A stretch of 64,000 nt of DNA from Polytrichum commune (Eukaryota > Streptophyta > Polytrichopsida > Polytrichales > Polytrichaceae): positions 53,778,758-53,842,757 of the forward strand of contig OX485805.1 in assembly GCA_950295325.1 (NCBI GenBank). The letters run 5' to 3'. The notes under the pieces were generated by a model, which was not told where the DNA came from, did no database searches, and saw only the letters and a list, made by a program, of their open reading frames with translations. Below, one piece after another: positions 22,618 to 35,118 of this stretch (position 1 is its first letter; each line of letters opens with the position of its first letter). Both the position numbers and the translations under genes were made by a program.

Positions 22618-22800
22618 GTTGAGTTTGAGAAATAAATGGTTAAAGTTCAAGACTTCATGAAGATTACCCATCATTTTAGAGGAGTCTATAGAATATACCC
22701 AAATTAATAAAGAGAAGCTAGAAGATCACAACATGTAACTGGATGGATTTGGAAACACTAGGATTTTGACCGATTATGTCTGATACACTTCTTGGACATC
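22618..22800. repeat. Dispersed repeat R, copy 1
   Basis: It contains GTTGAGTTTGAGAAATAAAT, then GATCACAACATGTAACTGGA, then TTGGAAACACTAGGATTTTG and ACCGATTATG. The same blocks in the same order occur near 48090-48425 and 50938-51140. On the minus strand two of the copies keep a similar open reading (see the findings). Confidence 0.6.
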
Positions 22801-23149
22801 GTCTTGAATATATGTATTGCATCTATCAGAGTTGAACAATATTGAATGAAGCTAAACTGAAGGCACCTTATTGGTATTGTCTTAGAATGGGGTCACATGA
22901 TGTAAATGGTTTTGTACCACCCAAATCACCACATCGTTTGTGGTGTTAAGTGTCACCAACATTATTGACGAAGGATCTAAGCAAGATGCCTAGATGTCTC
23001 AAAGTGTCATGTATGCCAATTATTGACGTGATATGATTTGTAAACAAAAAAGTAACCCTTTGTAATGATAAAATGCATTTATTATGAAATTCAGTGTAGT
23101 ATATTGGGATACTTGAGATGATATTTTTGCATTTAAGTATGCAAAGGGG

Positions 23150-23262
23150 AAGATATCATTGAGCATACTAATGGCAAGTGTCATGTGTTTACATCTTAGT
23201 ATGCAAGAAGAAAGGTATTCTAGAGCATGCTAGTGTCAAGTGTCATCTGTGTACACTTTTAG
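23150..23262. repeat. Short tandem duplication
   Basis: Two ~70-bp units repeat: GAGCATACTAATGGCAAGTG followed by TCATGTGTTTACA, then GAGCATGCTAGTGTCAAGTG followed by TCATCTGTGTACA. Nothing coding. Confidence 0.5.
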
Positions 23263-25222
23263 TCAACTTGTAGACCATTATGTAACATAGGCATACACCT
23301 CATAACATTGTTCAACATACTCATGCCAAGATATTAGTAAGCGCACTTGAGGATGAGTGTCTTGTGAGGTGATACCAATGATGAAATTGTTGATAAAAAG
23401 TGTAACCTAGCACACCTCATAAAATGTAAGTGACACAATTACGTATGTGGCATTAAAGATCATAATTGGAGGAGTGTTGATCAATGTACATTTAAGGTAG
23501 ATTGGTGTTAATCCAAAACCCCCCAAATGTGGATACCTATACTTGCGTAGTATGTGCTTAGGTGTGGATCCAAGATCGGACACCAAGAAGACACGTGGTT
23601 AATAGAGATTAGATTACACACTCAAAATCTGATATCCATTCTAGGTTCAATAATCAACATAATTTGCAACTGACAATCATCTTACACTAATTGTGTGTTG
23701 TGCATCCTAGAAAATTGATGCAAAGATACAAATGTACATTTAAGATCTAATTATCTTATTCAATTTGTTCTAATAGCCAAATTGGCAATCACTGTCATGG
23801 TGTTTTTATTACATTATAAATTCTTGGATAGAATGTGACTGTGTGACATTCGTCTATAGTGTACTAATATGATTAATTTTGGGAAATTATTGTTGAGATT
23901 CTTAAATTGGCATACAATTTAATGGACAGAATGTTCCTTTCTTTTTCAAAGATTGGAGGTCGCCATTTAAAGAATAAATTGTCAAATTAACATACATGGG
24001 TGTCAATGCACCTCTACCACAATGGGCCGTCCCAAGATTGGGCAATCGGTTGTACTCTATTTTGCATCTTGTTGAAGACCTCGAGGCCACAGTCATGTTC
24101 TCATCTTAACTACAAAGTTGGCCAAGTGTTAAGATGAAATGACTTAAAATGCAAGACTTTCAATTTGCTTAAATGTTTGTTACAATAGAAAAGTTGTTGT
24201 TACAAGTCACTTTAAAATTGCATCCAAACATTTGAAATTAAGCTATGTTTAACATTTTGAATGCCAAAAAGTCATGTATAAGATTTTGTTTCAATAAAAA
24301 TTAATTAAAAAGTTTGATTTGTTGATATCATAACATGAGGTTCATATCAACTAATATATTATGTAAAACATAAGTTAGAAAGTTGATAAAACATATATTA
24401 ATTTGTATGAAAGCATAAATGTGGCTCATAATATCGGACTGTGCATATAATCATATGTTGAGTTCCTTCATGCCCTTGATTGTATTGACACAACAATTTC
24501 TACTTAATTTTCCAATCAAAGAATCTCATCAGAAGAATAAGGTTGTTTCAATTAGGAATAGGTTCCATTTTTTCAAAGAAATGATAAAGGATGAACTATC
24601 AACAATAAAGTCCATTTTCTTGTGTGCAAAGCCCCGTTAGGGTTTATTTGACGTTTAACCCCTAAATGCTCAAGCCTTTGCAATCCATTTTCAAGCATTT
24701 CTAGCACTAATGCTAAAAAATTATGTTTATGTAGCAAAATAGACTTCATTTTCTTGAAATCCAACCGTACAGATGTGAACTGAGCTACAATCTCGTATTT
24801 GTGAGAAAATCTGAAGTCAATCGGACCACATTTTTTAAGTAAGCTTGACATATGAACAAGGCCTTCATATGGGGGGCTAGGTAGAGAAAATTATAATTTC
24901 TTTTGTTTCATGACCATTTCGGTTGTCCACCACATTTTAGAAAGTTAGCAATATTGCAATAATATGTTATGTGGATGACAAATGAGCTACTCCCAAAAAA
25001 TTGACATTTTTATTTTATTTTATCAAATTCATATGAAGTCTATCAACCTCAAAGTTGCAGGGACCACATAAGGTCATTTTGAAAGATTTCCCTTTTTCCA
25101 TGTGCATGTTGGGTACATGTACCCATGTGGGGCTTCATTTATCAAGTAGGAAATTGCATTGTCCGACATCTACATATATAGTTTGTACTGAAGCTCAAAC
25201 ACCATGATTGAACAACAAGGCC
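23263..25222. other. Anonymous AT-rich spacer
   Basis: A dispersed ~70-bp motif (CATTCTAGGTTCAATAATCA, then ACATAATT) at about 23636-23662 recurs near 32549 and 33649. No gene is recognised; the open readings at 24419-24851 have no domain I know. Confidence 0.35.
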
Positions 25223-25231
25223 CTCGTTGAG

Positions 25232-25596
25232 CCCTAACATTACCCAACCCAATACTCTTAACTCCGGTGCGGAGTTCGATGCGGCTCCGATGCGGCTCCG
25301 GGGAGGTTCGGATGCCAGCTCCGGTGGGTTCGGGTGGGTTGGGGCAAGAATTGCCCTCTATTTTTTTAATTGGGTGGGGCCTTACTTGATCTCATAAGGG
25401 GCCTCCTAAGGTAATTTGGGGCCGTAGAACCCAAATTTAGCAAAAAAAAACCAAAAAAAGTCATCAAGGGGCCAAAACGGGGAGGGCCAGAAAAATGGAC
25501 CCACCGGAGCTGGCATCCGAACCTCCCCGGAGCCGCATCGGAGCCGCATCGAACTCCGCGCCGGAGTTAAGAGTATTGGGTTGGGTAATGTTAGGG
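25232..25596. mobile_element. Mutator-like MITE (365 bp) with ~98-bp near-perfect TIRs
   Basis: The inverted ends run about 98 bp from CCCTAACATTACCCAACCCA inward, with one mismatch seen (GGTGCGG against GGCGCGG). They are flanked by the 9-bp direct repeat ctcgttgag (25223-25231 and 25597-25605). Long TIRs and a 9-bp duplication define Mutator-like elements. There is no coding sequence. The near identity of the ends indicates a young insertion. Confidence 0.9.
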
Positions 25597-25605
25597 CTCG
25601 TTGAG

Positions 25606-27139
25606 CCTTGTGTGATTAGAAAGCTCTCAAGTTGCATTTAACTGGATGCACCTCCCTGCATGAGCCCCATACTAAATTGTTGTTCCAATAAAGTCTCACT
25701 TTATGCCCACAACTTAAAAGTGCTGGTACTCATGCATTTGTAGGGCTTGGGTCACGTGCAAGGAAAAAAATTTGGAAGAGAAAAAATAAAAATGTAGAAG
25801 ATGTGCGTTTTGGGGAAAGAACCCGCTTTTTGAGCAGATCACTTAACCTTTTTGGCCTTCTTTTCCACTACTTTGCACTTGAAGGGCCCTCACCATGCCA
25901 ACCGATGTAAGTTAAATTATGTGGCCTTCAAGGTGGCCCTGGATTTACTAAGGGCCCTTCCAACTCCACATACATACCTGACTATTGGGTCAACTGGAGA
26001 CTTGTTTCATTCAGTTAGAAATTTCATATTACAAAGGTTATCATTTAAAGTTCCACAACTGCAATTGACATGCAGAAGTTATAAGTCTAGACAAAGAGAA
26101 TATATTCTATCTTTAAGTGATCATGTAGTCCCTCCCAATTGTATCAACAATGAATCCTAGTCTAATGGTTGATTGTTTTTTTTAGCTTACAATCCAATCT
26201 CATTCATAACATGTGTCTCATTGGTGACCGTTCTTCACTACAAGTCTTGCCATATACCACTTAGGTTCGGGTGTCCAATTTAGGAGAGTGACCACATTAG
26301 GTGCACATAACCCTAGTGGTGGGGTAGAAAATTTGAATACAATGAGAATAAGTTGGTTTGGCGATAAAGAGGGGCCTGAAATTAATGCAATTTATTCAAA
26401 GATGGACTAGAGGAAACGATGAGGGATGCAAGTTGTTTTATAATTTTTACCCTTGTAAATTATTAATTAAAGTTCCCTAAAGAGGCAAGTAAGTCAAACC
26501 CCCTACTTGTATAGTAGAGTCTCTTTAATTTCCATATCAAAATGACCTACTCTACATACGAATGCACTCAGAACGGTTGACTCAATGGCACACAAAAGTG
26601 ATCCCAAGTAATGTGCAACATGACCTATTTGACCAATCATTGTATTCGACCTATCACTGCACATCCTTTTCGAGCCACCACTTTTATAAATAGCCATTTT
26701 GGGTCTACAAATGAATCATTCTACTCCTAGTCTAATACACCAGTAGTGATCATTCACTGTTTTCCATTTTTTCTACATTACATCTTTTGTCAAATTCATT
26801 AGGCCTACGGGATGGTCCCACATTGCAAATGTAGATATTGGCTTTACTATTCTGTGCAGCAGTATTTGACAAACGTTTCCTTTGATAGAAGCAACATAAG
26901 AATGCCAAAAATCAATGATGCATTATCAAGTTTCTCATATAATTGACTAATAAACTTTGTACCATTTAGGTACAACCATTTAAGTTAGTCAAGAAATGGC
27001 AACAGACTTACCAACTGCCTTCAATGTTCTTTTGGTTCTCACTAAGGGTGACCAAGATGGTGATAAACTCTATGAATGTGAATAATAATCCACTATGTTT
27101 GTCGATCGCAACTATTTAGTGGAGGCCTATTTAGGAGGT
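25606..27139. other. Anonymous spacer
   Basis: No supported gene; a 102-codon reading at 25852-26160 shows no recognisable domain. CACTACAAG occurs at 26236 in the same TTC context as at 19996, possibly ends of one dispersed element. Confidence 0.35.
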
Positions 27140-27577
27140 CTACACTAAATATGATATTTATTGTCACTTAATATTTTGAATTACACAATGCTATATCTTT
27201 ATCTAATGGTGTAATGTTTTACCAAGTAAACTTGTTAAATTCACTATATTCGGTAATTGGAGATTTTTTCATGATTTTGAGACTATTTAAGGACATGGTT
27301 TTCAAATAAAGAACAAGGAAACACAAATATATATTCAATGTGACTTAATAAACCGATTCACATGGGTGACACTAACCAATTTGGCACAAATATATGTCAT
27401 CAGAATAAGAAATTGGACCAAATATTAAATCATTTGCATATATTTTAAGACTTTCCAAAGTCTCCGATTAACAAATATTGTGATTAATATTCTATAATTT
27501 TCAAATAACAGTTTGGCATTTGTTGGTAAAATATGTAATATATAGTTAAAATTATAGCAATGCAATATTTAGTGTAG
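27140..27577 (+). mobile_element. MITE of the CTACACTAAATAT superfamily
   Basis: The ends CTACACTAAATATGATATTT and GCAATATTTAGTGTAG are inverted repeats of each other at the tips. The subterminal TTGAATTACACAATGC block matches the element at 22000-22603. Non-coding; no clear duplication. Confidence 0.6.
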
Positions 27578-30500
27578 TTACTAGAAATAAGACCTCAATG
27601 TGATTCCTTGTTGTGAAAGTTGACATGCCACGATATTACAACATGATTGGCCCAAATCTTAAGCCTATGATAATTTGCCAAACTGAACCAACCACATGAA
27701 GGTAAACGATCCTTATTCAATATTTTTCCTTATTAGGACACATTTGTTTGAGTGGTGTGAAGGGTTGATTTGATTATTTTATCAACTAGCATTCACATTA
27801 TCATAATTTGAATTATTAAGAGAGTGATATGCTTAACTATGAGGTTTTATTGATAGAAATTAGCTTAAACAGAAGAGGGCCTAAGTAATGGACTATAACG
27901 ATTTATTAATAAATTATTTAGGGAGGCTAAGCTAAATTAGATAATTAAGGATAAAAAACATAGTTGACTTGAACAAATATTGGATCAATGGAAATTCTTT
28001 GTAGATCCAAAGACCATCCTAAGAGGATCCGATGGAAGGTATCTACGGCAATTGGGCGAAATGGATGGCAAGTTGATTTTAATGGATATAGTCGGATTTT
28101 CATCTCGACTTAATATAAATTCCCTCAACAATGGAAGATTTTATTTTATTTATTTATTTTACAATAATATGTCAATAGATGGATGAAAATTAATCAAATG
28201 AAAGTCAGAGGGATCTAAGACTTCAAGAATGAATTTCTAAAATAAAGAGGCGGTGGACAATTTTCTACTGAGTCGACCAAGGCCCAAATTAATGAAGAGG
28301 CTCGCCCCAATTATCTTGAAGCAACCATTTAAAACTGAGTTCAACTTCTATTTCAAGGGGGGGGGGGGCCTCAACATCACTTCCCTTTATTATTTTTTCT
28401 TTATCTATTCTGACTTTGGCCTTCGGAAGATTCGGACCTCCGAAGGCTAGCTCCTTCATTTTTTTTTCTATATCTCAACCCTTCTCTTGTTTCCGGTCTT
28501 CTTTCACTTGAGTGAATGACATAGTCATTAATTTTATAGTGTAATGTGATATTATTTAGTGGTAGACTACTTAATATTAGTTGGTATGAGGTAATTGAGT
28601 AATAGTTTAGTATTGTAGGAAATTAAAAAATGAGTTCCTTCCATTAAATAAAAACTTATTTTATTGGGTTTACTATTTGTTTTGTGTTTATTTTACTTGT
28701 AGCCCATGTTCTTAGATTTTTAATTGGAAATTAGCTTCTAGAATACACTTTAATACTAAAAGATCTTAAATAGGTAGGAAAAGAATAGAAAGTCTTAAAC
28801 TAGTGTTGAGTAGTTTGAAGCGCTTAGTCCATTAAACATAGTTGATTTCGAAGGCTTATCACGGGTTCTCAGCATGTCCATTTTCTATAAGCTTTATATG
28901 TACAAATGGGATTTTAAATTTTTCTATAAAATTTTGTTAGACTTGTAAATGATCATAATATATTTTTTACCATATTGGTTTGCATTGTAATACCTGAAAT
29001 ATATCAGAGGGATCTAAGTTGTTCATTCAACGGCAATTAAACTTGAATTGGATTTTTAAGCGTTTCGTAAGTCTATCTAGATCCATTTCACTCACCAAGA
29101 CTTCTGAATTTTGATCTTATTTTATTTGTGACTTAAGGGTAGATATAATAATACTTTTTATTTGGAAACACAATGGGTACTTACTTAATCTCACACATAG
29201 TCATTTATTTGTTTGTCTCCACAAGGCATACATCATAGTGTTGCATCTCCATTTTGTTTGTCTCCATATAGCACATAGAGCACAAAGTGGCCACTCCCCC
29301 AATTTTACCCACTCCTACAACGACAATTAAACAATAGTTCTTGGTTTTGGATCTCAAAGGAGTGTTGGTCCAATGTGTACATTGTCTTAGGGCTATGACG
29401 ATCTCCTTCTCTATACTCAAGAACATGGACTACGGCAAGTTCCCGATGTACATCAAGAGCAAGCTTGTCTACCTTTGGCATGGACTCTATCATTTTTTTA
29501 TCGGATTGCCCAATCTAAATAGTGGGTGACCATTTGGAACTCTATGAAATTGGGAAACACTCATGACATCGTAGAGTTCACATTCAAGGGGATCTAACCC
29601 CCTTGTAAGATGTTAGGCCAAAATTTGTATATGATGTTGTTGATCTTGGAAGGGAGGGTTGTGAGAAAACTAAAGAGCCCCTCCGTCAACCAATATTTGA
29701 AGGTGTTGAAATCCATCCTCTGGGACCGACACCCCACCATCATAGGATGTATTCATAATTTGTGGCTCACCCGTGACAACACCTTTACGGTGGACAATAA
29801 TCTCTCCAAAAACATCTTGAACCCCACTTCCAACTACATAGAGTGCCTCATATGGACAATTGAGAAGGTCCGAGATTGGGTTTTTGATGGATTTTGGGAG
29901 GTATTTTCATGCGCTCATAGGTAGCGGGTTCCCTGTCCCCCAATTCGTACAGAAGAATCCAATAGGCGATATATACATGAATCCTAAGGATTACATGTAC
30001 AAAGAGTTGTATGCTTAGGCCCAAGCATGGTCAAGTACACAACTCCATTATCCTACATAAGTTTAAGTAAAAATGATTCAAAACTATATACTAACTTTGA
30101 ATTTTGTGAAGAAAAAATCATGAACATTTGAAAATTACATTGATCTACAAATCCAAGCAATTTATGTAGGCAAAAAATAAAAATCTACATATTTTAGAAG
30201 ATGGTGCAAGTAGACATTGGATATGCCCATCCCTGTTCCACACCACGACACATTGCCAGCCCGTGCTAACTCTGCCCCGACCATCACATGTCTTAAGGTA
30301 TGATATAGCATGTGCCAAGTTGCATTTCGTTTCCTTTTGTTATTCATAGGCTTCAGGTTTTCCTCAAAGTAACCCCCCTTATTTCATTGGTTTGTAGGTT
30401 GCATCCAATCTAATACCAACCCGTTCCAAAGGCCCTTTATCCATTGAACTAAAGCGTTTCTACACCCTATGTAGAAGTGTGAGGTAATCATCTTCCCAAA

Positions 30501-31167
30501 TGACATTCCATTTGAAATCATCCTCTTATAATTCAGGCTTTCGTCGGCCTCCTAAATGTATCATGGTGGACCCTCGTCCCGACCTTGGCTACAATTGTAG
30601 AACAAAGATTTTCTAGAACGTGGAGGCCATGCAAGCAAAAAAAATGGCGGAGAAAAAAAAACGAGAGTCAAAGCCAAAAAGGTCAACATTAGCGTACATA
30701 TTGTACATAAGTAGGCTTAGTTTAGAACACACTATCCAATAATGGTTATGTGGCGTTCATTTGCTACTTGATTTCTTTGAGTGGACCTTGTATTTTCTAT
30801 TTCCCATAATATGAATATCTCCTTTATCTTCCAATATTGTCTCATGCTTGGGTTGTCCTACGGAAAGCATCTTAATATGAGTTCTTGATAGAGTGTTCCT
30901 TCATTTTGTGCATGGATTAATGTAGATCACCACTCTTAAATGTTTGCATGTTTGAGTTTCACACACCTTTCCCTAATATTTATATGACATTTTCTATGTT
31001 CTTATATATGTACATGTCTCAAAATTCCAAAAAGTCTCAAATTACGTTGACATTTTTGAGACTTCTATGTAAATGTCTCAAGATGCCATAAAAGTCCCAA
31101 ATTCTCTAATATGTTGTTACATTGATTAAAAGTCATGGAAGCCAAAAGGCTAATGAGAGGTGACCTT
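27578..31167. other. Anonymous AT-rich spacer
   Basis: Long stretch with no recognisable gene. A run of 12 G lies at about 28357-28368. The 104-codon reading at 29610-29924 (MLGQNLYMMLLILEG...) and the matching reading upstream from 29205 look like eroded transposon protein, but I cannot name a family. Confidence 0.35.
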
Positions 31168-31177
31168 GCTACCCTCC

Positions 31178-31794
31178 AAAGCCCTACATTGGGTGCCCAT
31201 ACCCATGCCCATGTCCATGCCCACCCATGCCCATGGGTTTTGGGTGGGCATGGGTGGACATGGTTGCGATATTATTGTTTATGGGTGGGCATGGGTTCGA
31301 TATTATAATGGGTGGGCATGGGTGGGCATGGGCTTGAGTTCAGTATGTATGAGACATACAAGGTCACTGATCTCAAAAAAAATGAGATCATTGCAGCAGT
31401 GAGCTTAGCATTGCCGATGAATCGGGATACCACTGCTAAATTCAGTATTCTCTTGTGGTGGACGCTGAAAGGAGCCCCCACAATCCCCATCGTGTCGCGA
31501 GTGGCGCATCCAGTTTTGTGCATCCATGCATCCAACTCCAAATCGGAGTCAAACTTCTCGGATGCAAGGAATACGCTAACCAATAAGCGCTCCAGGCTAA
31601 AGCCAGCGATAGTGAACGACCTTTTATTTGTCCAATCCAACCAAGACTTGGTGTAGGCGGGTAATACACATTACACAATTTTTTAATACATGGGCGCAAT
31701 TTGAATAGCATGGGTGGGCATGGGTGGGCATAAGTCGCTGCTGATGGGCATGGTCTGGGTATGGGTGCAATTTTAAAGGAAAATGTTGGGCTCT
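31178..31794 (+). mobile_element. hAT-type remnant with dimerisation domain and GGGCATGGGT repeats
   Basis: It lies between direct repeats GCTACCCTCC (31168-31177 and 31795-31804). The tips AAAGCCCTACATT and the complement of AATGTTGGGCTCT are related inverted repeats. Both subterminal regions are filled with GGGCATGGGT-type repeats in opposite orientation. The middle codes (31312-31656, plus) the C-terminal part of a hAT transposase. Confidence 0.7.
31312..31656 (+). pseudogene. hAT transposase C-terminal dimerisation domain fragment
   Basis: The reading includes FSILLWWTLKGAPTIPIVSR, then VAHPVLCIHASNSKSESNFS and the RNTLTNKRSRLKPAIVNDLL end. It matches the W-W...P.LS..A...L.IPASS..SER.FS...LT..R..L.P..V..L pattern of the hAT dimerisation domain. 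The helix ERxFS reads ESNFS. The remainder of the transposase (DDE core) is absent. It ends at a stop at 31654-31656. Confidence 0.8.
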
Positions 31795-31804
31795 GCTACC
31801 CTCC

Positions 31805-33837
31805 CACTCATGTGGGACCACTACCTCCCAACCAAGGCTTGGAGCGGATGGCTTCTATGAATCATAGATTGTTCTAATTCGTATTAGTTTAGGCATAGTT
31901 AATCATTAGGTGCATAACATTACTAAGTGTTCGACTCTCGTTTTGTGGGCCCTCATAGTATAAAAGTCATATGCTTACAAAATTGCACATGGAGACTCTA
32001 ATTCAAACTAAGCTCCCAACATCCCACTGTTATATTCTAAGGGTCCATGTTGCTAAGTAATGTTATGTTTCTAATCGTTAGGAGCCTAGTCAATCAAATG
32101 GCTATTTTTGGGGGTTCTAGCAAAGAATCAAGTTGGCCCATGACGTACTCGGTGACTTGTTGGGAAACCCACCATAGACACCGGGACAAGTGGCGGACCT
32201 CACCCAAGCCCATTACCCTCAAGTGAACACACCTCATCAACTAAGTAATGTTAAGTGGTGAAATTTATACGATACGGGGATAATATCAAAGATGTCAATT
32301 TAGCCAAGTTACTAAACATAACTATTACAAAAATACTTAGAAAATGCAATACAAACTACAAACACTTCGTCCTTAAGGTACTAAAAGAGCACTTGTTAAG
32401 GTAGACATGCCTATTCAGTTACTTATCTTACTTGGACGCTTATTCTTTTAGTGGATCTTATTTGTTTTGTGTGGCTCCAAGTCTATCGGATACCCAAAAA
32501 ATTTGTATTTAAATGGAATCAGATTGCGTGCTCAAATTAGGATGACCATTCTAGGCTGAACAATCAACATAATTGGGGGGGGACCTATGTGACCATTTAA
32601 TGAGCATGATAATCTTCATGACTTGGAGAATAAATCATATATTCATATGAATTTTGGAAATCACAAGGAAAATGGCTAGGGCCTTGATTTGGATTTGCTA
32701 AACATCTCGTGTTAATCACATGTTTCATATCCTAGGAGAAGTGGGCTATTCGGAAAGTAATTATTATTTAAGACCCATCTACCTTAGCGATCAAGCATGC
32801 TATTGAGGTGGGCTAGGCTGGACCACAATGTCAAGTCACTATAGCCCACTTGAATTAGAATTTGAAATGACAAAAGATCTGGGCACGAAGGTAAGACAAG
32901 TTGGCCCACAAGTCTAGATCTCTAACTTATATCTCCGAGAGTTTGAGCCAACTTCACGTGCACGTCATGACTTTTTAAGTAGAGTTCTCTTTGAAGTTAC
33001 ATGCATAATGCCCGATTTTCTAAGACACTTCAAACATGCTACTTCAAGGTTCACGAGAATCCAACTATCGTAGAGGGCACTCAATTTCATTTTCACTAGT
33101 GCCGGAATGCACTTTTCATGTGGGATTCAAGAGGTCTCAACCAATGTAGGATTGACATGTGGCAAAATCTGAAGGTGCGATATAAATATATAGATTGTCG
33201 AAATAGAGCCTTGTACATATATATATACTTCGAAACGTGATCTCACCATGTTTGCAGTGTGCACAAGTTTTATATGACTTGGAGTTCGTGGCGTCTATGT
33301 AAATTCATCCATCATGGATGAAGGAGTTAGACTAGTAAAAACAAGCCTCTAGTACATATTGAGTTGCATCATTCTAAGTGAATGCATTCACTAGACCAAT
33401 TCAAGGTCTCCAACATTATTTTTAGAGTCAAATAATCAAATAGTATATTATAAGAAATTATATATAAGTTATAAATTATATATTATTTCTACAAACTTGA
33501 GAACTGGACCTCAGTTGGTTATTTGCTTTAATTGAACACCTATGTTTGATTGATTTTATGTTTAGGTGTGTATTTAAAAATCAACAATAAAAATATGTGC
33601 GCTTAATAAAGATTGGAACGTGTGCTCAAAATTTGCCAACCGTTCTAGGTTCAACAATCAACATAATCGAGATGTAAGTAATTATTCAAGAAAAAGAATA
33701 CTCTTTTATGAGGAAAGTTTATGAGGAAAATAGCTAAGACCTCTTGGAAGTATTGGGCTGATTGAAATTGGTGCAGAGCTCAAATTCACCTTTAACCTCA
33801 TAATTGTGGTGAAATTTAACAAAGTAGTCACTACATG
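31805..33837. other. Anonymous spacer with two copies of a short dispersed repeat
   Basis: Blocks around CATTCTAGGCTGAACAATCA (about 32549) and CGTTCTAGGTTCAACAATCA (about 33647), each followed by ACATAAT, are copies of a repeat also at about 23636. No gene seen. Confidence 0.35.
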
Positions 33838-33852
33838 CACTACAAGAAAAGG

Positions 33853-33997
33853 GGCTAGGGTGAACCAACACCTACACTTGTACCTTCGGGGGATGAAGGC
33901 CTCGCGGATGACATTGAAAACGTCATCCTTCTTTATGGGAAAGCCCTCCTTTAGAAAGCCTATCTTTATGGCATGGGAAATATAGGGAGGACGTTAA
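33853..33997 (+). repeat. Long inverted repeat, left arm
   Basis: Pairs with 38074-38218 over ~145 bp with one visible mismatch (CTCGCGGATG against CTCACGGATG). It contains a small internal palindrome GATGACATTGAAAACGTCATC-like hairpin at about 33914-33934. Confidence 0.85.
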
Positions 33998-35118
33998 GTG
34001 CCCCCCCACGAACTTTTCGAGGGAAATATTCTGTCAGGGGCAGCCCCCGACATTTTTTCTGCACCCGACCGAAAATTGTTGCCCGCCTGCCCGATTTCGA
34101 AAAAACTAGTGTACTTGCATTTTTGAAGGCTACTTGTCCACAAATCCCATATTGAGTGCACTTCATTTTCAAGGTCTCAAATCCAATATATATGTTCACT
34201 TTCATTGAGTAAATAAGCAATTGACTAGATTTCATTTTCAAAGTGAAACCGTCAATAAAGCATGCAATTAACTTGGAAGTCAAAAACATTATAAAATCCT
34301 CATTAATACCGAGGTTATAATTTTTGTCACTTACAATTGAAAGGGACCTTGTCATTCTAAAATGAAACTAAAATTCATGATTTATTTATTTTATTTTTAA
34401 TATTATATAATGTAGTATAGTATAATATATTTTAATATAGTATATACTATACTATACTATATACTATATAATATATTTAATACCTTCTACAATCACAAAG
34501 GTTTCATACGCATTTAAACTAGTAAAGTAAGATTGAATGCAACTAAGTCTAATAATTTTTGGTAAATCCTAATGAATCGTATTCAAGCCCAATTAAATCA
34601 GAAAATATGCGTACCAAATTAATTAACCCTAATTAATTATAAAATGTACTTACTGGAATTAGTCATGATTTAAATGGAATTAACTCCAGTATTGCTTTAC
34701 ACCTAGAGGGCGGGCCAATTTGTTGTGTAAGAGGCTTGAAATCCTCACTTGTGATTGGTCAAAAGGCTGAAATCGGCCCCAACCCCTTTACACCTAGAGG
34801 CCGGGCCGATTTGGTGGTATGAATTTTTTAATCAAAAAATGGATGGTCTGACACGGCCTGAGCTCACTCAAATGGGTGCACTGAAAATGGAAGGCCAGTT
34901 CATGGCCTAGGGGCCAATGTCATATTTTAATAAAAAATATTTTTTCTAATAAAATATTTTTTTTTCCAGCAAAACAGCTCCGTTGGATTATATGGAAATC
35001 TGAATGACTTTTATGGTTCATCGTGACTTTATCCTCTTTTTTTTTTTTTCCCTTAGAGTTTTTCTTGCTGGATTTTTTTTGCGCTTGCAAGATTATTGCT
35101 ACCGTTTCTAGGGTTAGC

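Noticed and set aside
23150-23262. Short repeats considered as a CRISPR-like array
   Set aside because: Only two diverged units in a plant nuclear context; a simple tandem duplication.
29610-29924. 104-codon reading considered as a gene
   Set aside because: No domain recognised, no neighbours or splice signals to support it, and the region upstream is full of stops. Left as anonymous.
34400-34480. AT-rich TATACTATAC stretch considered as a matrix attachment region or origin
   Set aside because: Simple-sequence drift within a repeat; nothing specific supports a function.
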